Below, piece by piece: positions 35,417 to 43,670 of a DNA stretch of 64,000 bases. The notes below the pieces were generated by a model, which was not told where the DNA came from, did not search any database, and saw only the letters and a list, made by a program, of their open reading frames with translations. Source of the DNA: Phycisphaerales bacterium (GTDB lineage: Bacteria > Planctomycetota > Phycisphaerae > Phycisphaerales > UBA1924); the NCBI GenBank assembly GCA_020427395.1, contig JAGQON010000016.1, positions 28,567 through 92,566 on the forward strand, read 5' to 3'. How positions within the stretch are numbered: the stretch's first letter is position 1; every line of letters begins with the position of its first letter. Made by a program: the position numbers and the translations under genes.

Positions 35417-36505
35417 ATGCCGACGCATCATCACCGTCTCCTCGCCGCCGCCTGCGCATCACTCATGATGCTCCCGGCATTCGCGTTCTCGGGCACCAAC
35501 GCCCAGCCCGCGACGGATGACACGCAGCTGATCGAGACCATCGAGAAGGCCGAGAACACCATGCGTCGCTTCGGCATCGCCGAGGCCCCCGAGAAGACGC
35601 CCGGCGCGTTTCGTCTCACCACCTACAACATCGAGAACCTCTTCGACGACATCGACGATCCGGCCCTCAGCGGCGACGACGAGGACATCGACGACACCAA
35701 GCCACACCACGAGCTGCTCGCGGCAGCCCGCGCCATCCGCGAGGTCAATGCCGATGTGCTCTGTCTCGAGGAGGTCGAGTCCCGCGAGGCCCTCGACTGG
35801 TTCGTGAGCAACTACATCCCCGACATGGGCTACAAGCACATCATCTCGCTGGACGCGGGCAACTCGCGTGGCATCGAGAACGCCGTGCTCTCACGCTTCC
35901 CCCTGAGCAACCCCGAGCTCTGGATCGGCAAGGAACTCGGCGGCGTCCACCCGGACAACTACGGCCCAAACGCCAAGAACTTCTACGCCGGCGAGCCGGT
36001 CGCCTTCCGTCGCTCGCCCCTCAAGGTCGATGTCGAGATCCCCGGCACCGACGCCGACGCGACGCCCTGGACCCTGACGCTCTTCGTGGTCCACCACAAA
36101 TCGGGGCGGTACAGCGGCTACTGGCGCGAGGCCGAGGCCAAGACCATCCTTAAGCTCACCCAGCAGGTCGAGCAGGAGCACCCTGGTCGTCCGATCGTGA
36201 TCCTGGGCGATTTCAACGCTCAGGCGAGCGACGAGAGCGTGAAAATCTACCTCCGAGACGGGTTTAACGATCTCTTTGCAAACGCCAAGCCCGGCGACGC
36301 AAGCACGATCACCCACGAATCGAACCGTCGCATCGACCTGATGCTGCTCAACGAGCCGGCCAAAGCCCGTCTTGTGGACGGTTCACGGTTCGTTTTTGGG
36401 ACTGCCGCACGCCCGACTGGGGTTGAGTGGCGAGATCTTTCGACATTCGACGGGTATGCGTCGGATCACTATCCGGTCTCTGCGGAGTTGCGCATCGCAG
36501 ACTGA
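35417..36505 (+). CDS. Secreted endonuclease/exonuclease/phosphatase-family hydrolase
   Basis: An approximately 362-residue exported EEP-superfamily protein. Signal peptide residues 1-30 (basic HHHR, then LLAAACASLMMLPAFAF). Catalytic blocks are recognisable in order: TYNIENLF, LEEVESREAL (metal-binding Glu), GIENAVLSRFPL, VVHHKSGR, ILGDFNAQASDES (Asp/Asn) and the terminal ASDHYPV (Asp-His). The family includes DNases, sphingomyelinases and inositol phosphatases; nothing here selects among them. I chose the ATG at 35417 because GAGG lies nine bases upstream; the ATG at 35402 is an alternative. It is divergent from ispH. A possible -10 (TAGACT, 35365-35370) precedes it without a clear -35. Confidence 0.88.
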   Translation: MPTHHHRLLAAACASLMMLPAFAFSGTNAQPATDDTQLIETIEKAENTMRRFGIAEAPEKTPGAFRLTTYNIENLFDDIDDPALSGDDEDIDDTKPHHELLAAARAIREVNADVLCLEEVESREALDWFVSNYIPDMGYKHIISLDAGNSRGIENAVLSRFPLSNPELWIGKELGGVHPDNYGPNAKNFYAGEPVAFRRSPLKVDVEIPGTDADATPWTLTLFVVHHKSGRYSGYWREAEAKTILKLTQQVEQEHPGRPIVILGDFNAQASDESVKIYLRDGFNDLFANAKPGDASTITHESNRRIDLMLLNEPAKARLVDGSRFVFGTAARPTGVEWRDLSTFDGYASDHYPVSAELRIAD

Positions 36506-36527
36506 TCGAGGCAGCTCCCTCATTGAG

Positions 36528-36556
36528 TTTGCCATATGAGGCATACCCGGTACAAT
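36528..36556 (+). promoter_or_regulatory. Candidate promoter for the 36601-38081 unit
   Basis: TTTGCC (36528-36533), a 17-base spacer, then TACAAT (36551-36556), 44 bases before the ATG at 36601. The -10 is good (five of six) and the -35 is weak. Confidence 0.4.
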
Positions 36557-36600
36557 CTCCGAACTGACACGAAGCACACCAGCCGCAGGGACAAGCGAAT

Positions 36601-36975
36601 ATGGACAGTATCAAACCCTGGCAAATCGTCCTTTTTCTTGCGGCAATCGCAGTGCTGGGCTTTTCTATCTGGAAGTTTGGAGCTGGCAGCGGTGTTGAAT
36701 CACAAATGGCTGACAGCATGATGCTTGTAGATGTCCAGACTGGTCAACTATTCGAGGCGGATATCCGTGGCCAGCGAGGGATCCTGATTCCCGCAAAGAA
36801 CCCTGATAGCCAGAAGGTTTCACTACTGCCTGTCTTCGAGGAAGACGGGCAATGGTACCTCTATGAACGATACCGAGGCGTTCTCAATCAACTCGATGTA
36901 ACGCATGATGCGATTACTCGGCCTGATGAGCCGGTGAGCATTAACGGCGAAGCACCCATCAAGTTTGAGAACTAA
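36601..36975 (+). CDS. Small membrane-anchored protein of unknown function
   Basis: A 124-residue protein with one N-terminal hydrophobic helix (about 8-26) and a soluble domain predicted to face the periplasm. The soluble part contains MLVDVQTGQLFEADIRGQRG followed by a basic PAKNP patch and an aromatic WYLYERYRG stretch. I do not recognise a family. A GGGACA sequence lies about eight bases before the ATG. It is followed 47 bases later by the pilin-like gene on the same strand, and a terminator follows that gene, so the two probably form one transcription unit. It could be an accessory or minor component for the pilin-like protein, but that is only inferred from position. Confidence 0.7.
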   Translation: MDSIKPWQIVLFLAAIAVLGFSIWKFGAGSGVESQMADSMMLVDVQTGQLFEADIRGQRGILIPAKNPDSQKVSLLPVFEEDGQWYLYERYRGVLNQLDVTHDAITRPDEPVSINGEAPIKFEN

Positions 36976-37028
36976 GTTGACCCTTTGATTCGCACCGCGA
37001 TCAAAGCTTTGGGAATGGAGAGATGGAC

Positions 37029-38081
37029 ATGACTCAAGTTGGCAAGAGATCGCGTGCATTCACACTCATCGAGTTGCTTGTCGTCATCGCGATCATTGCA
37101 CTTTTGATCGGAATTCTGCTGCCAGCATTGGGTCAGGCTCGGGGCGCGGCACGCAAGCTTGTTTGTGCGACGACGCTGCGTAGCGCGGGTCAGGGTGTCC
37201 TGACATATTCGCTGGACAACAAAGACTATTACCCTGGCCCGAATACAAGCGGTACTGGGTATCGGCGTTTCCGTGGCCCAGGTGAGTACTGGGGCATGCA
37301 GTTCAATACGAGCTCTGAGACACCGACGACTTGGTGGGATTGGATCAGCCCGACGCTCGGTGAGTCCCTTGGACTCTCAGACAATCGAGCTCAACGAACC
37401 GCGCAGATTTTTAACGACTTTGGATGTGCTGAGGCAACTGTTTTCAACGATACTTTGTTTAGCAACTCCCAAGATCGCGATGACTTCGTGGAGATTTTGC
37501 AACAGGGTCGTGGCTTCCGTCAAATCAGCTACTTGACGCCCGGCCCATTTCACTATTTCTCCAGTGAATGGGGGAACTCGGCTCCAGTAATCTCGGATTC
37601 AGGGAATCAACGCTACCTTGTAGGCTTTGAAGACCCCGCGACCTCACCTAAAGATTTCCGCCCGAAAACAACTGCGGTGGGAACATCGCTCGGTGGGAAA
37701 GTCTTCGCAGCTGATGGAACTCGCTATCTCGATAACTCCCAGGGTTTTGTACTCGATTTCGATATCAACCCAAGAGCTGCTACTTACTCATCCTTTGGCT
37801 CAAGTGGTCCCACCTTTGATGAGTCTCGTGCCTATGGCCGGAATGCCCCTGATCTGGAGGAGACAGACCTCAACCTCCAGCTCTCAATGCGGCACCAAGA
37901 GTCTGTGAACGCTGTGTACTTCGATGGTCATGTTGAGACGATCTCCCAGCGGGACATGTGGGAGAACCCGAATCCGTGGTTCCCAACCGGCTCAATTTTT
38001 ACCTTTGAGCGAGCTACACCGGAATCAGTCAGCTTCATGACACGTCAACAGGGCAACCGCTCCGTCGCCAAGATCTACTGA
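37029..38081 (+). CDS. Pilin-like secreted protein with H-X9-D-G C-terminal motif
   Basis: A 350-residue protein with a type III signal: basic KRSRAFTLIELLVVIAIIA, where the prepilin peptidase would cut before Phe and the Glu at +5 is present. A long hydrophobic helix (about 12-35) would insert in membrane or polymer. The C-terminal region has HQESVNAVYFDG, which fits the H-X9-D-G motif of planctomycete-type pseudopilins (often annotated DUF1559 or general secretion pathway G-like). It probably needs a prepilin peptidase encoded elsewhere. I chose the ATG at 37029 for the GGAG eight bases upstream; another ATG at 37023 is in frame. Composition is less GC-rich than neighbouring genes, as is the gene before it. 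Confidence 0.88.
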   Translation: MTQVGKRSRAFTLIELLVVIAIIALLIGILLPALGQARGAARKLVCATTLRSAGQGVLTYSLDNKDYYPGPNTSGTGYRRFRGPGEYWGMQFNTSSETPTTWWDWISPTLGESLGLSDNRAQRTAQIFNDFGCAEATVFNDTLFSNSQDRDDFVEILQQGRGFRQISYLTPGPFHYFSSEWGNSAPVISDSGNQRYLVGFEDPATSPKDFRPKTTAVGTSLGGKVFAADGTRYLDNSQGFVLDFDINPRAATYSSFGSSGPTFDESRAYGRNAPDLEETDLNLQLSMRHQESVNAVYFDGHVETISQRDMWENPNPWFPTGSIFTFERATPESVSFMTRQQGNRSVAKIY

Positions 38082-38117
38082 TCCTCGGTTTGGGCAAACC
38101 TTACAGTACCCGTTTCG

Positions 38118-38144
38118 ACGCCCCCTCAGTTGGGGGCGTTTTTT
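38118..38144 (+). terminator. Intrinsic terminator after the pilin-like gene
   Basis: A perfect eight-base-pair stem ACGCCCCC / GGGGGCGT (38118-38125 with 38132-38139), a six-base loop, then six Ts (38139-38144). It lies 37 bases after the stop. Confidence 0.92.
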
Positions 38145-38263
38145 CGACCTGTGCCGACCGCCAAACTGCCTATCTTCACACCTGGGTGGTATTCGAATCG
38201 CGCAAAAATCCTGAAGATCGGTGGTTTTTTGCGATTTGCCATTTCGGTCAATCGCCCTTCGGG

Positions 38264-38269
38264 TATACT
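38264..38269 (+). promoter_or_regulatory. Candidate -10 box for the tagged secreted protein gene
   Basis: TATACT about 100 bases before the ATG at 38371. No clear -35. The region between the terminator at 38144 and this box shows nothing else recognisable. Confidence 0.35.
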
Positions 38270-38370
38270 CTGGGCAGAGATTCACGGGTCTGGGTGCCCC
38301 CAAAGCGCCCATATCCGGCAGAGATTGAGATGAGAGAGTTTGTGCCCATTTTATGGGGAGGGATTGAGAA

Positions 38371-39117
38371 ATGAAGAACATCGCCGCACTTCTCGCTGTG
38401 TCTGGCCTTGCCTCGTTCGCTACCGCGGGCGGTCAGGTCATCGCATTCACCAGCTTCGAGAACGCATTCGTGGGTGGCCAGTACATCGATACTGGCGACG
38501 CCAGCATGGACCACGACCTCGTCAACAACGCTGGTCAGTCGGATGTCGACTTCCTCGCTGACGGCGTCGAGATCGGTTTCGACTCGTTCTACTTCAACAC
38601 CCGCAACGATGTCGGCCTGACCGACGGCGACTTCGTCGGTGCAACCAACTTCACCGGCACCGTTGGTGCATTCACCGACGGCGTGCAGGGCTTTGAGATG
38701 CAGGATGCCGACGGCACCATGCGTACCTCGTTCGATACCGTCACCTCGCCCCTCGGCGCTCCCGGTGCTCGTGTCGACTTCGAGTGGTCGCTCTGCCTCG
38801 ACTACTTCGTCCAGGAAACCGGCTGGGAGAGTGACGACCGCATCCGCATCTGGGTGAACGCCGACGGCACCGAGATCGATCTGCTCAACACCATGGGCAG
38901 CGACATCGACGACCTCGGCATTGAGGATGGCTGGCGCACCGCCGTGCTGAACCTCACCGGCTTTGTCAATGTCACCCTGCATGTCGAACTCGAGTCGAAC
39001 GCAGCGACCGAGGCCCTCTACCTCGACAACATCGTCTTCAAGACCGGCGTCCCCGCACCGGGCGCACTGGCCCTGCTCGGGCTCGGTGGTCTGGCCGCGA
39101 CCCGTCGCCGCCGCTGA
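38371..39117 (+). CDS. Secreted beta-rich protein with C-terminal Pro-Gly / Arg sorting tag
   Basis: A 248-residue exported protein. Signal peptide about 1-19 (MKNIAALLAVSGLASFATAG). The body is Asp/Gly/Thr-rich and beta-strand-like; it has a W-W-rich region (FEWSLCLDYFVQETGWESDD) and a jelly-roll feel near the C-terminus (NVTLHVELESNA). It ends with VPAPGALALLGLGGLAATRRRR, split here only by convention: a Pro motif, a hydrophobic helix and a basic tail, the layout of PEP-CTERM-type sorting signals, in which the tag is cleaved by an exosortase-like enzyme. No exosortase is visible here. GGGAGGG lies eight bases before the ATG and a terminator follows. Function unknown. The same tag occurs at 63152-63808. 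Confidence 0.8.
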   Translation: MKNIAALLAVSGLASFATAGGQVIAFTSFENAFVGGQYIDTGDASMDHDLVNNAGQSDVDFLADGVEIGFDSFYFNTRNDVGLTDGDFVGATNFTGTVGAFTDGVQGFEMQDADGTMRTSFDTVTSPLGAPGARVDFEWSLCLDYFVQETGWESDDRIRIWVNADGTEIDLLNTMGSDIDDLGIEDGWRTAVLNLTGFVNVTLHVELESNAATEALYLDNIVFKTGVPAPGALALLGLGGLAATRRRR

Positions 39118-39170
39118 AGCGAACTCGGCTGATCTCGCCTCCACAAGGGCGACCCCATCTCAACAATCGG

Positions 39171-39202
39171 CCCGCCGTCCGACTCGGACGGCGGGTTTTT
39201 TT
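39171..39202 (+). terminator. Intrinsic terminator after the tagged secreted protein gene
   Basis: A ten-base-pair perfect stem CCCGCCGTCC / GGACGGCGGG (39171-39180 with 39186-39195), a five-base loop, then seven Ts (39196-39202). Confidence 0.92.
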
Positions 39203-39248
39203 ATCCTATTGTCTTCGATCAACACCGCACCACGAGAGGAGATCACGC

Positions 39249-40691
39249 ATGAGCACACAGGACGCCCTCAGCTGGCTCAAGGACCACGAAGACGAATCGA
39301 TCGAGCGACTCATGCAGTGGCTGTCGATCCCCTCAATCGGGACCGACCCCAGCTACGACGAGCACACCCGCGCCGCTGGGCAGTGGGCTTGCGAGCATTT
39401 GCGTCAATCTGGCTTCAGCGTGGAACTTCGCGAAACTGGTACCCCCGAGGACCCAGGACACCCGATCGTCATGGCCCATTGCGATGGCAGCGATGACTAC
39501 ACCGGCCCGCATGTGCTCTTCTACGGCCATTACGATGTCCAGCCGGTCGATCCGATCGACCTCTGGGAGTCCGACCCGTTCCTGCCCGTCCGCAAACCCG
39601 CCGAGGGTGCGATGGGCGAGCGGATTGTGGCCCGCGGCGCCTGCGACGACAAGGGGCAGGTCATGATGTTCCTCGAGGCGATGCGTGCGGTCTTTGAGAC
39701 CAGCGGCATGCCGGGCGGTGGCGTGAAGTTCACCATCATGCTCGAGGGTGAGGAAGAGTCGGGATCGGTCAATCTCGAGAACTTCGTACGCGATCACCGC
39801 GACGAACTCGCCAAGACCGATGTCTGCGTGATTTCTGACACCGGCATGCTCGGACGCGGGCGCCCAGCGATCACCTACGGCGTGCGTGGTCTGGCATACA
39901 CCGAGTTGACCCTCATCGGCCCGGATCAGGACCTGCACTCCGGGCTCTGGGGCGGCAAGGTGCCAAACCCGATCAACGAGCTCACCAAGATCCTCGCCCA
40001 GCTCTGGGACGCTGACCGTCGTGTCACAATCCCCGGCTTCTATGAGGGCGTGCGTGAACTCAGCGCCGAGGAACGCAAGGCGTGGTCCGATCTCAATGTC
40101 GACGAGGCCGCGGCCCTGCGTGGCATCGGACTGCCCCCCGAGGCCGGCGTCGGCGAAGCGGGCTTCACCTTCACCGAACGCGAGTGGGCCCGCCCGACCG
40201 CGGACATCAACGGCATCGTCGGCGGCTACACCGGCCCCGGTGCCAAGACCGTGATCCCCTCCAAGGCCAGCGCCAAGGTCTCTTTCCGTCTTGTCGACGA
40301 TCAGGACTCGGAGAAGATCGCCAAGTCGTTCTTCGCGTGGCTTGAGGAGCGGACACCGGCCGGCTGCAAGTGGAAGTTCGAAGACCACGGCGGTGGTGCC
40401 CCGGCGACCTGCGCGACCGACTCGGCCCCGCTGCGGGCCGCGGCCAAGGCGATCGAGGTCGGGTGCGGGATCGCGCCGGCGATGATCAAGTCGGGCGGCT
40501 CGATCCCCGTGGCGGGTCTGCTCAAGGAGACCCTCGGGCTCGAGACGGTGTTCATGGGCTTCGGGCTTGAGGACGATCGCGTCCACTCACCCAACGAGAA
40601 GTTCGAGCTCGATTGCTTCAGGATGGGCGCGAAATCGCATGTCGCCCTCGTTGAGCAGCTTCGTCATATCGAGTCATCGGTCAATGCATGA
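39249..40691 (+). CDS. M20-family metallopeptidase (CNDP-like dipeptidase)
   Basis: A 480-residue cytosolic dizinc peptidase of the M20/M25/M40 family. Metal and catalytic motifs are GHYDVQP (His94, Asp96), ACDDKGQ (bridging Asp133), EGEEESGS (catalytic Glu near 168-170), an Asp in ISDTGML, and a C-terminal His in VHSPNEKF. A dimerisation lid lies in the middle, with HSGLWGG as in carnosine dipeptidases (CNDP). No signal peptide is present. GAGGAG lies about nine bases before the ATG. It would release amino acids from dipeptides or similar N-acyl substrates. It is a single gene bounded by a terminator upstream and a convergent small gene downstream. Confidence 0.93.
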   Translation: MSTQDALSWLKDHEDESIERLMQWLSIPSIGTDPSYDEHTRAAGQWACEHLRQSGFSVELRETGTPEDPGHPIVMAHCDGSDDYTGPHVLFYGHYDVQPVDPIDLWESDPFLPVRKPAEGAMGERIVARGACDDKGQVMMFLEAMRAVFETSGMPGGGVKFTIMLEGEEESGSVNLENFVRDHRDELAKTDVCVISDTGMLGRGRPAITYGVRGLAYTELTLIGPDQDLHSGLWGGKVPNPINELTKILAQLWDADRRVTIPGFYEGVRELSAEERKAWSDLNVDEAAALRGIGLPPEAGVGEAGFTFTEREWARPTADINGIVGGYTGPGAKTVIPSKASAKVSFRLVDDQDSEKIAKSFFAWLEERTPAGCKWKFEDHGGGAPATCATDSAPLRAAAKAIEVGCGIAPAMIKSGGSIPVAGLLKETLGLETVFMGFGLEDDRVHSPNEKFELDCFRMGAKSHVALVEQLRHIESSVNA

Positions 40692-40694
40692 CGC

Positions 40695-41003
40695 TCAGGC
40701 CGCGGCTGCAGGGACCGGCTGGTCCTCTGCGGCCTGACGGACACGCTGGGCGGCTTCGCTCGCCATTTCGATAGCCTCGATCGGCTCCGGGGTATCCTCT
40801 GGGGCGATCTGGCCTCGCATGCGGGCGTAGTAGAGCTGACGCTCGTACTGGAGCTGCTGGATCCGGTTGCGCAGATCGTGCAGGTCGGTCTCGTGCTCGA
40901 TGACGGTGGCGAGCACGCGCATCATCGCCAGCACGGTGATCCCGCTGCAGAAGATCAGAACCAACAGCATGCCGGTGCTCAGGGGCGTCATGAAATGCTT
41001 CAT
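40695..41003 (-). CDS. Small membrane protein with coiled coil
   Basis: A 102-residue protein with one N-terminal hydrophobic helix (about 10-30, STGMLLVLIFCSGITVLAMM) and a charged coiled-coil region (about 36-62, HDLRNRIQQLQYERQLYYAR). The tail is Glu/Ala-rich. No family recognised. I read the start as ATG 41003 with GGAT about six bases upstream. The frame stays open much further to 41714, but that part lies antisense to the large gene starting at 41175 and shows no conserved sequence, so I treat the short form as real. It is convergent with the M20 peptidase gene and divergent from the next gene. Confidence 0.65.
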   Translation of the reverse strand: MKHFMTPLSTGMLLVLIFCSGITVLAMMRVLATVIEHETDLHDLRNRIQQLQYERQLYYARMRGQIAPEDTPEPIEAIEMASEAAQRVRQAAEDQPVPAAAA

Positions 41004-41057
41004 CGTCGATCCGAAGAAGAATCTTTGCCCAGATGCACCAGATTGGGGATCTGATCG

Positions 41058-41063
41058 TACAAT
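41058..41063 (+). promoter_or_regulatory. Candidate -10 box for the GATase-like/ABC ATPase unit
   Basis: TACAAT about 112 bases before the ATG at 41175, in the 171-base divergent gap. The -35 is not convincing. Confidence 0.25.
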
Positions 41064-41174
41064 ATCTGGTTCACCCCGACCCGAGCATCCGGCTTGGGAA
41101 CTGCGCAGGAGGCATGGACGATCGTGCGATACTCGGCCGGAACGAACAAGCACCCATCTCATCTCACGGGTCTG

Positions 41175-43646
41175 ATGCGGGTTGTCATGATGACGCTCGC
41201 AATGCTGCTCTGCGCCCCGCTGCACGCCCAAGACCAGCCCGACAACGGCTACGAGGTCCAGCTTAGCGTGACCACGTTTGGTGTGGGTGGGCTTGCCCGC
41301 GAGGGTGAGTGGACGGGGATCCAGGTGCAGATGCAGGACCTGGGTTCCAGCAGCCGCGACATCGTGCTGCGGATGGAGATCCCCGACGAGGACGGCGACC
41401 TGACCCAGTACGATCGAGTCGTCACCGCCAACCCGGGCGTCCTGCAGAGCTTCTGGCTCTACGCGTGGCTCCCGTACCGCAGTGCCGGCTCCGAGTTCGT
41501 GCTCAAGGCGTTCGAGGCGGTCGATGAGGGTGGCGCGGGCGATGGGGCGAACATCGGCTTCCGGGCCGGGCGATTGGTCGGGCAGTTCACGATCTACAAC
41601 CCCCAGATGCAGGTCAGCACAATCGGGCTGGCGGGCATCGTGGGGTCGAACCAGGTCGGCCTCGATCAGTACGGCTACAGCGTCGGCAATCAGCCCTGGA
41701 TGCCCTTCGGGCACGAGCTGCTGCGGACCTCGGCCGGGCTCGGGGTTGACAATCTCCCCGACCGCTGGCAGGGGCTCAGCGCGTTCGACACCCTCGTCTG
41801 GTCAACGGCCACCACGGCTTCGTACGACCCAGCCCGCCTGACACCGGAAAAGGCAAGGGCCATCCGAGAATGGGTACTCCGTGGCGGGCATCTGGTGATC
41901 GTGCTGCAGAGCTCCGGCGACCCGTGGTACCTTGGCTCGCACCCGCTGCGATCGATCCTGCCCAGCGTGCAGATCCCCAACCGCAACGAGAGCGTCTCGC
42001 TCGAGCCCTACCGGACGATGCTGACCGAAATGCCCAACGCGGAGCTACCCGGCAACGCAGTGGTGTATTCGTTCACGGCGCTCGATGATGCGAGCGAGGA
42101 AGAAGCGATGCCCGTGCTCCAAGGGCCCAACGGCGAGACGGTCGTGACGCGGCGATTGCTTGGATCGGGCATGGTGACCGTGGTGGGGCTGCCGCTCAAT
42201 GACGGGACTCTGCGTCGCTTGGGGCTCCCAGAGCCCGAGGCCTTCTGGCACCGAGTCCTGGGTATGCGCGGCGATTTACTTCGCCCGGATCAGCTGACCG
42301 ATCAGCAGAAGAGCGACGCGGGGACCCGTGATCAGCTCTCGTTCGATCAGGGCGTGGGAGATTCGATCTCCAAGACCGGAACCGCCATTCAGGGTGTGCT
42401 TTTCGGTATTGTCGTGTTCATCGTGTACTGGCTGCTTGCTGGGCCGCTCGGCTACATGGTGCTCAAGCAGCGCAAGCAGACCCGGCACGCATGGATGGGC
42501 TTCGTTGCCTGCATCGCGGCGTTCACGGCGATTGCGTGGCTCGGCGCGACGACGCTGCGTCCAAAGAAGGCGACCATATCGCATTTCACGCTGCTCCAGC
42601 AGGTGCACGGGCAGGACACCCAGCGAGCCCGCAGCTGGCTCAGCGCCATGCTCCCGAGCTACGGCGAGGCAACCATCGCTGTGGATGATCCTTCCAACGA
42701 GACCGCGTTCGGGTCTCAGGAGAGCAGCAACCTTCTGATCCCCTGGAAATCACCCGATGCAGGCCCGGTGATCGGCGGCGGGTTCCCGGACAACTCTGGC
42801 TACCGAGTGCAATCGCGTGCGCCCTCGGTGCTGACAGTCCCGACCCGAGCCACCGTGAAGTCGTTCTACAGCGACTGGAGCGGGCAGAGCTCGTGGCGCA
42901 TGCCCTATGTCGTGGGGGATGTCGGCGCGATCGAGGAACCCAAGCTCACGCTCGAGGGTCAGGTCGTCAACGGACAGATTGCCCACGGGCTCCCGGGCAC
43001 GCTCAAGGATATTCGGGTGTTTGTGATCTCACGCATGGCCCCGCTCAACCGACCCGGGCAGCTGCAGGGCAGGCGGGCGATCTCGCGGGCGATGGTGTAC
43101 GCGCCGAGCATCGGTGAGGACGGCTGGCTGCCCGATACCGCGATCGAGCTGCGTGATGTCACCAGCATCGAGGGCGGCAACACCCGCGCGATGCTCGACA
43201 ACTACTTCGAGTCCTCGGTTCGCTTTGGTGTGAGCAACTCCGGGCTGGGCACAAACCGCGGCACGCTCACGGATCGGATCGTCGCGGGGATGTTTATCTC
43301 GCAGTTCGAGCCGCCACGCTATGGCGCTTCGAACGCCGACCTCGTGGGCGAACGCCTCGCAACCCGTCGTCTTCTCCACGGCTGGGACATGGGGCGCTGG
43401 TTCACTCAGCCCACGCTCATCATCACTGGTGTGCTCGATATCGACAGCGACGATGCCTCGCCCGATGCCATGCCCAATCCGGTATGGATCGATGGGAGAC
43501 AAGTGCCCAGCTCCGGCACGACGGTAGTGACCTGGGTCTATCCGTTTGAACCGGCACCGCCCGAGCACCTGGCGTTCCAGGGTGGCGCACCAGCCGGCGC
43601 TCAGGGTGAAAGCGATTCGAATGATGCACCTGATACAGAGAACTGA
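41175..43646 (+). CDS. Large exported GATase-like domain protein with two membrane helices
   Basis: An 823-residue envelope protein. Residues 1-22 form a signal peptide. A beta-sandwich region follows (LSVTTFGVGGLAREGEWTGI). A class I glutamine-amidotransferase-like region includes DTLVWSTATTASYDP and IREWVLRGGHLVIVLQ, as in DUF4350/GldG-like proteins. Two membrane helices lie near 405-460 (LFGIVVFIVYWLLAGPLGYMVLK and AWMGFVACIAAFTAIAW, each quoted in part). A second periplasmic region of about 350 residues follows. No catalytic Cys for an amidotransferase is evident, so the domain is probably binding or structural. It is 24 bases upstream of an ABC ATPase gene and may act with it in envelope transport or motility-type complexes. 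That role is inferred. Confidence 0.7.
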   Translation: MRVVMMTLAMLLCAPLHAQDQPDNGYEVQLSVTTFGVGGLAREGEWTGIQVQMQDLGSSSRDIVLRMEIPDEDGDLTQYDRVVTANPGVLQSFWLYAWLPYRSAGSEFVLKAFEAVDEGGAGDGANIGFRAGRLVGQFTIYNPQMQVSTIGLAGIVGSNQVGLDQYGYSVGNQPWMPFGHELLRTSAGLGVDNLPDRWQGLSAFDTLVWSTATTASYDPARLTPEKARAIREWVLRGGHLVIVLQSSGDPWYLGSHPLRSILPSVQIPNRNESVSLEPYRTMLTEMPNAELPGNAVVYSFTALDDASEEEAMPVLQGPNGETVVTRRLLGSGMVTVVGLPLNDGTLRRLGLPEPEAFWHRVLGMRGDLLRPDQLTDQQKSDAGTRDQLSFDQGVGDSISKTGTAIQGVLFGIVVFIVYWLLAGPLGYMVLKQRKQTRHAWMGFVACIAAFTAIAWLGATTLRPKKATISHFTLLQQVHGQDTQRARSWLSAMLPSYGEATIAVDDPSNETAFGSQESSNLLIPWKSPDAGPVIGGGFPDNSGYRVQSRAPSVLTVPTRATVKSFYSDWSGQSSWRMPYVVGDVGAIEEPKLTLEGQVVNGQIAHGLPGTLKDIRVFVISRMAPLNRPGQLQGRRAISRAMVYAPSIGEDGWLPDTAIELRDVTSIEGGNTRAMLDNYFESSVRFGVSNSGLGTNRGTLTDRIVAGMFISQFEPPRYGASNADLVGERLATRRLLHGWDMGRWFTQPTLIITGVLDIDSDDASPDAMPNPVWIDGRQVPSSGTTVVTWVYPFEPAPPEHLAFQGGAPAGAQGESDSNDAPDTEN

Positions 43647-43670
43647 TACGCTTGCGAAAGCGAGATACGC

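Noticed and set aside
39333..40586. 417-codon frame opposite the M20 peptidase
   Set aside because: Antisense of a gene with all catalytic motifs, so a shadow.
40695..41714. 339-codon form of the small coiled-coil membrane protein
   Set aside because: The first 237 codons lie antisense to the GATase-like gene and promoter region. The membrane helix opening at 41003 explains the protein.
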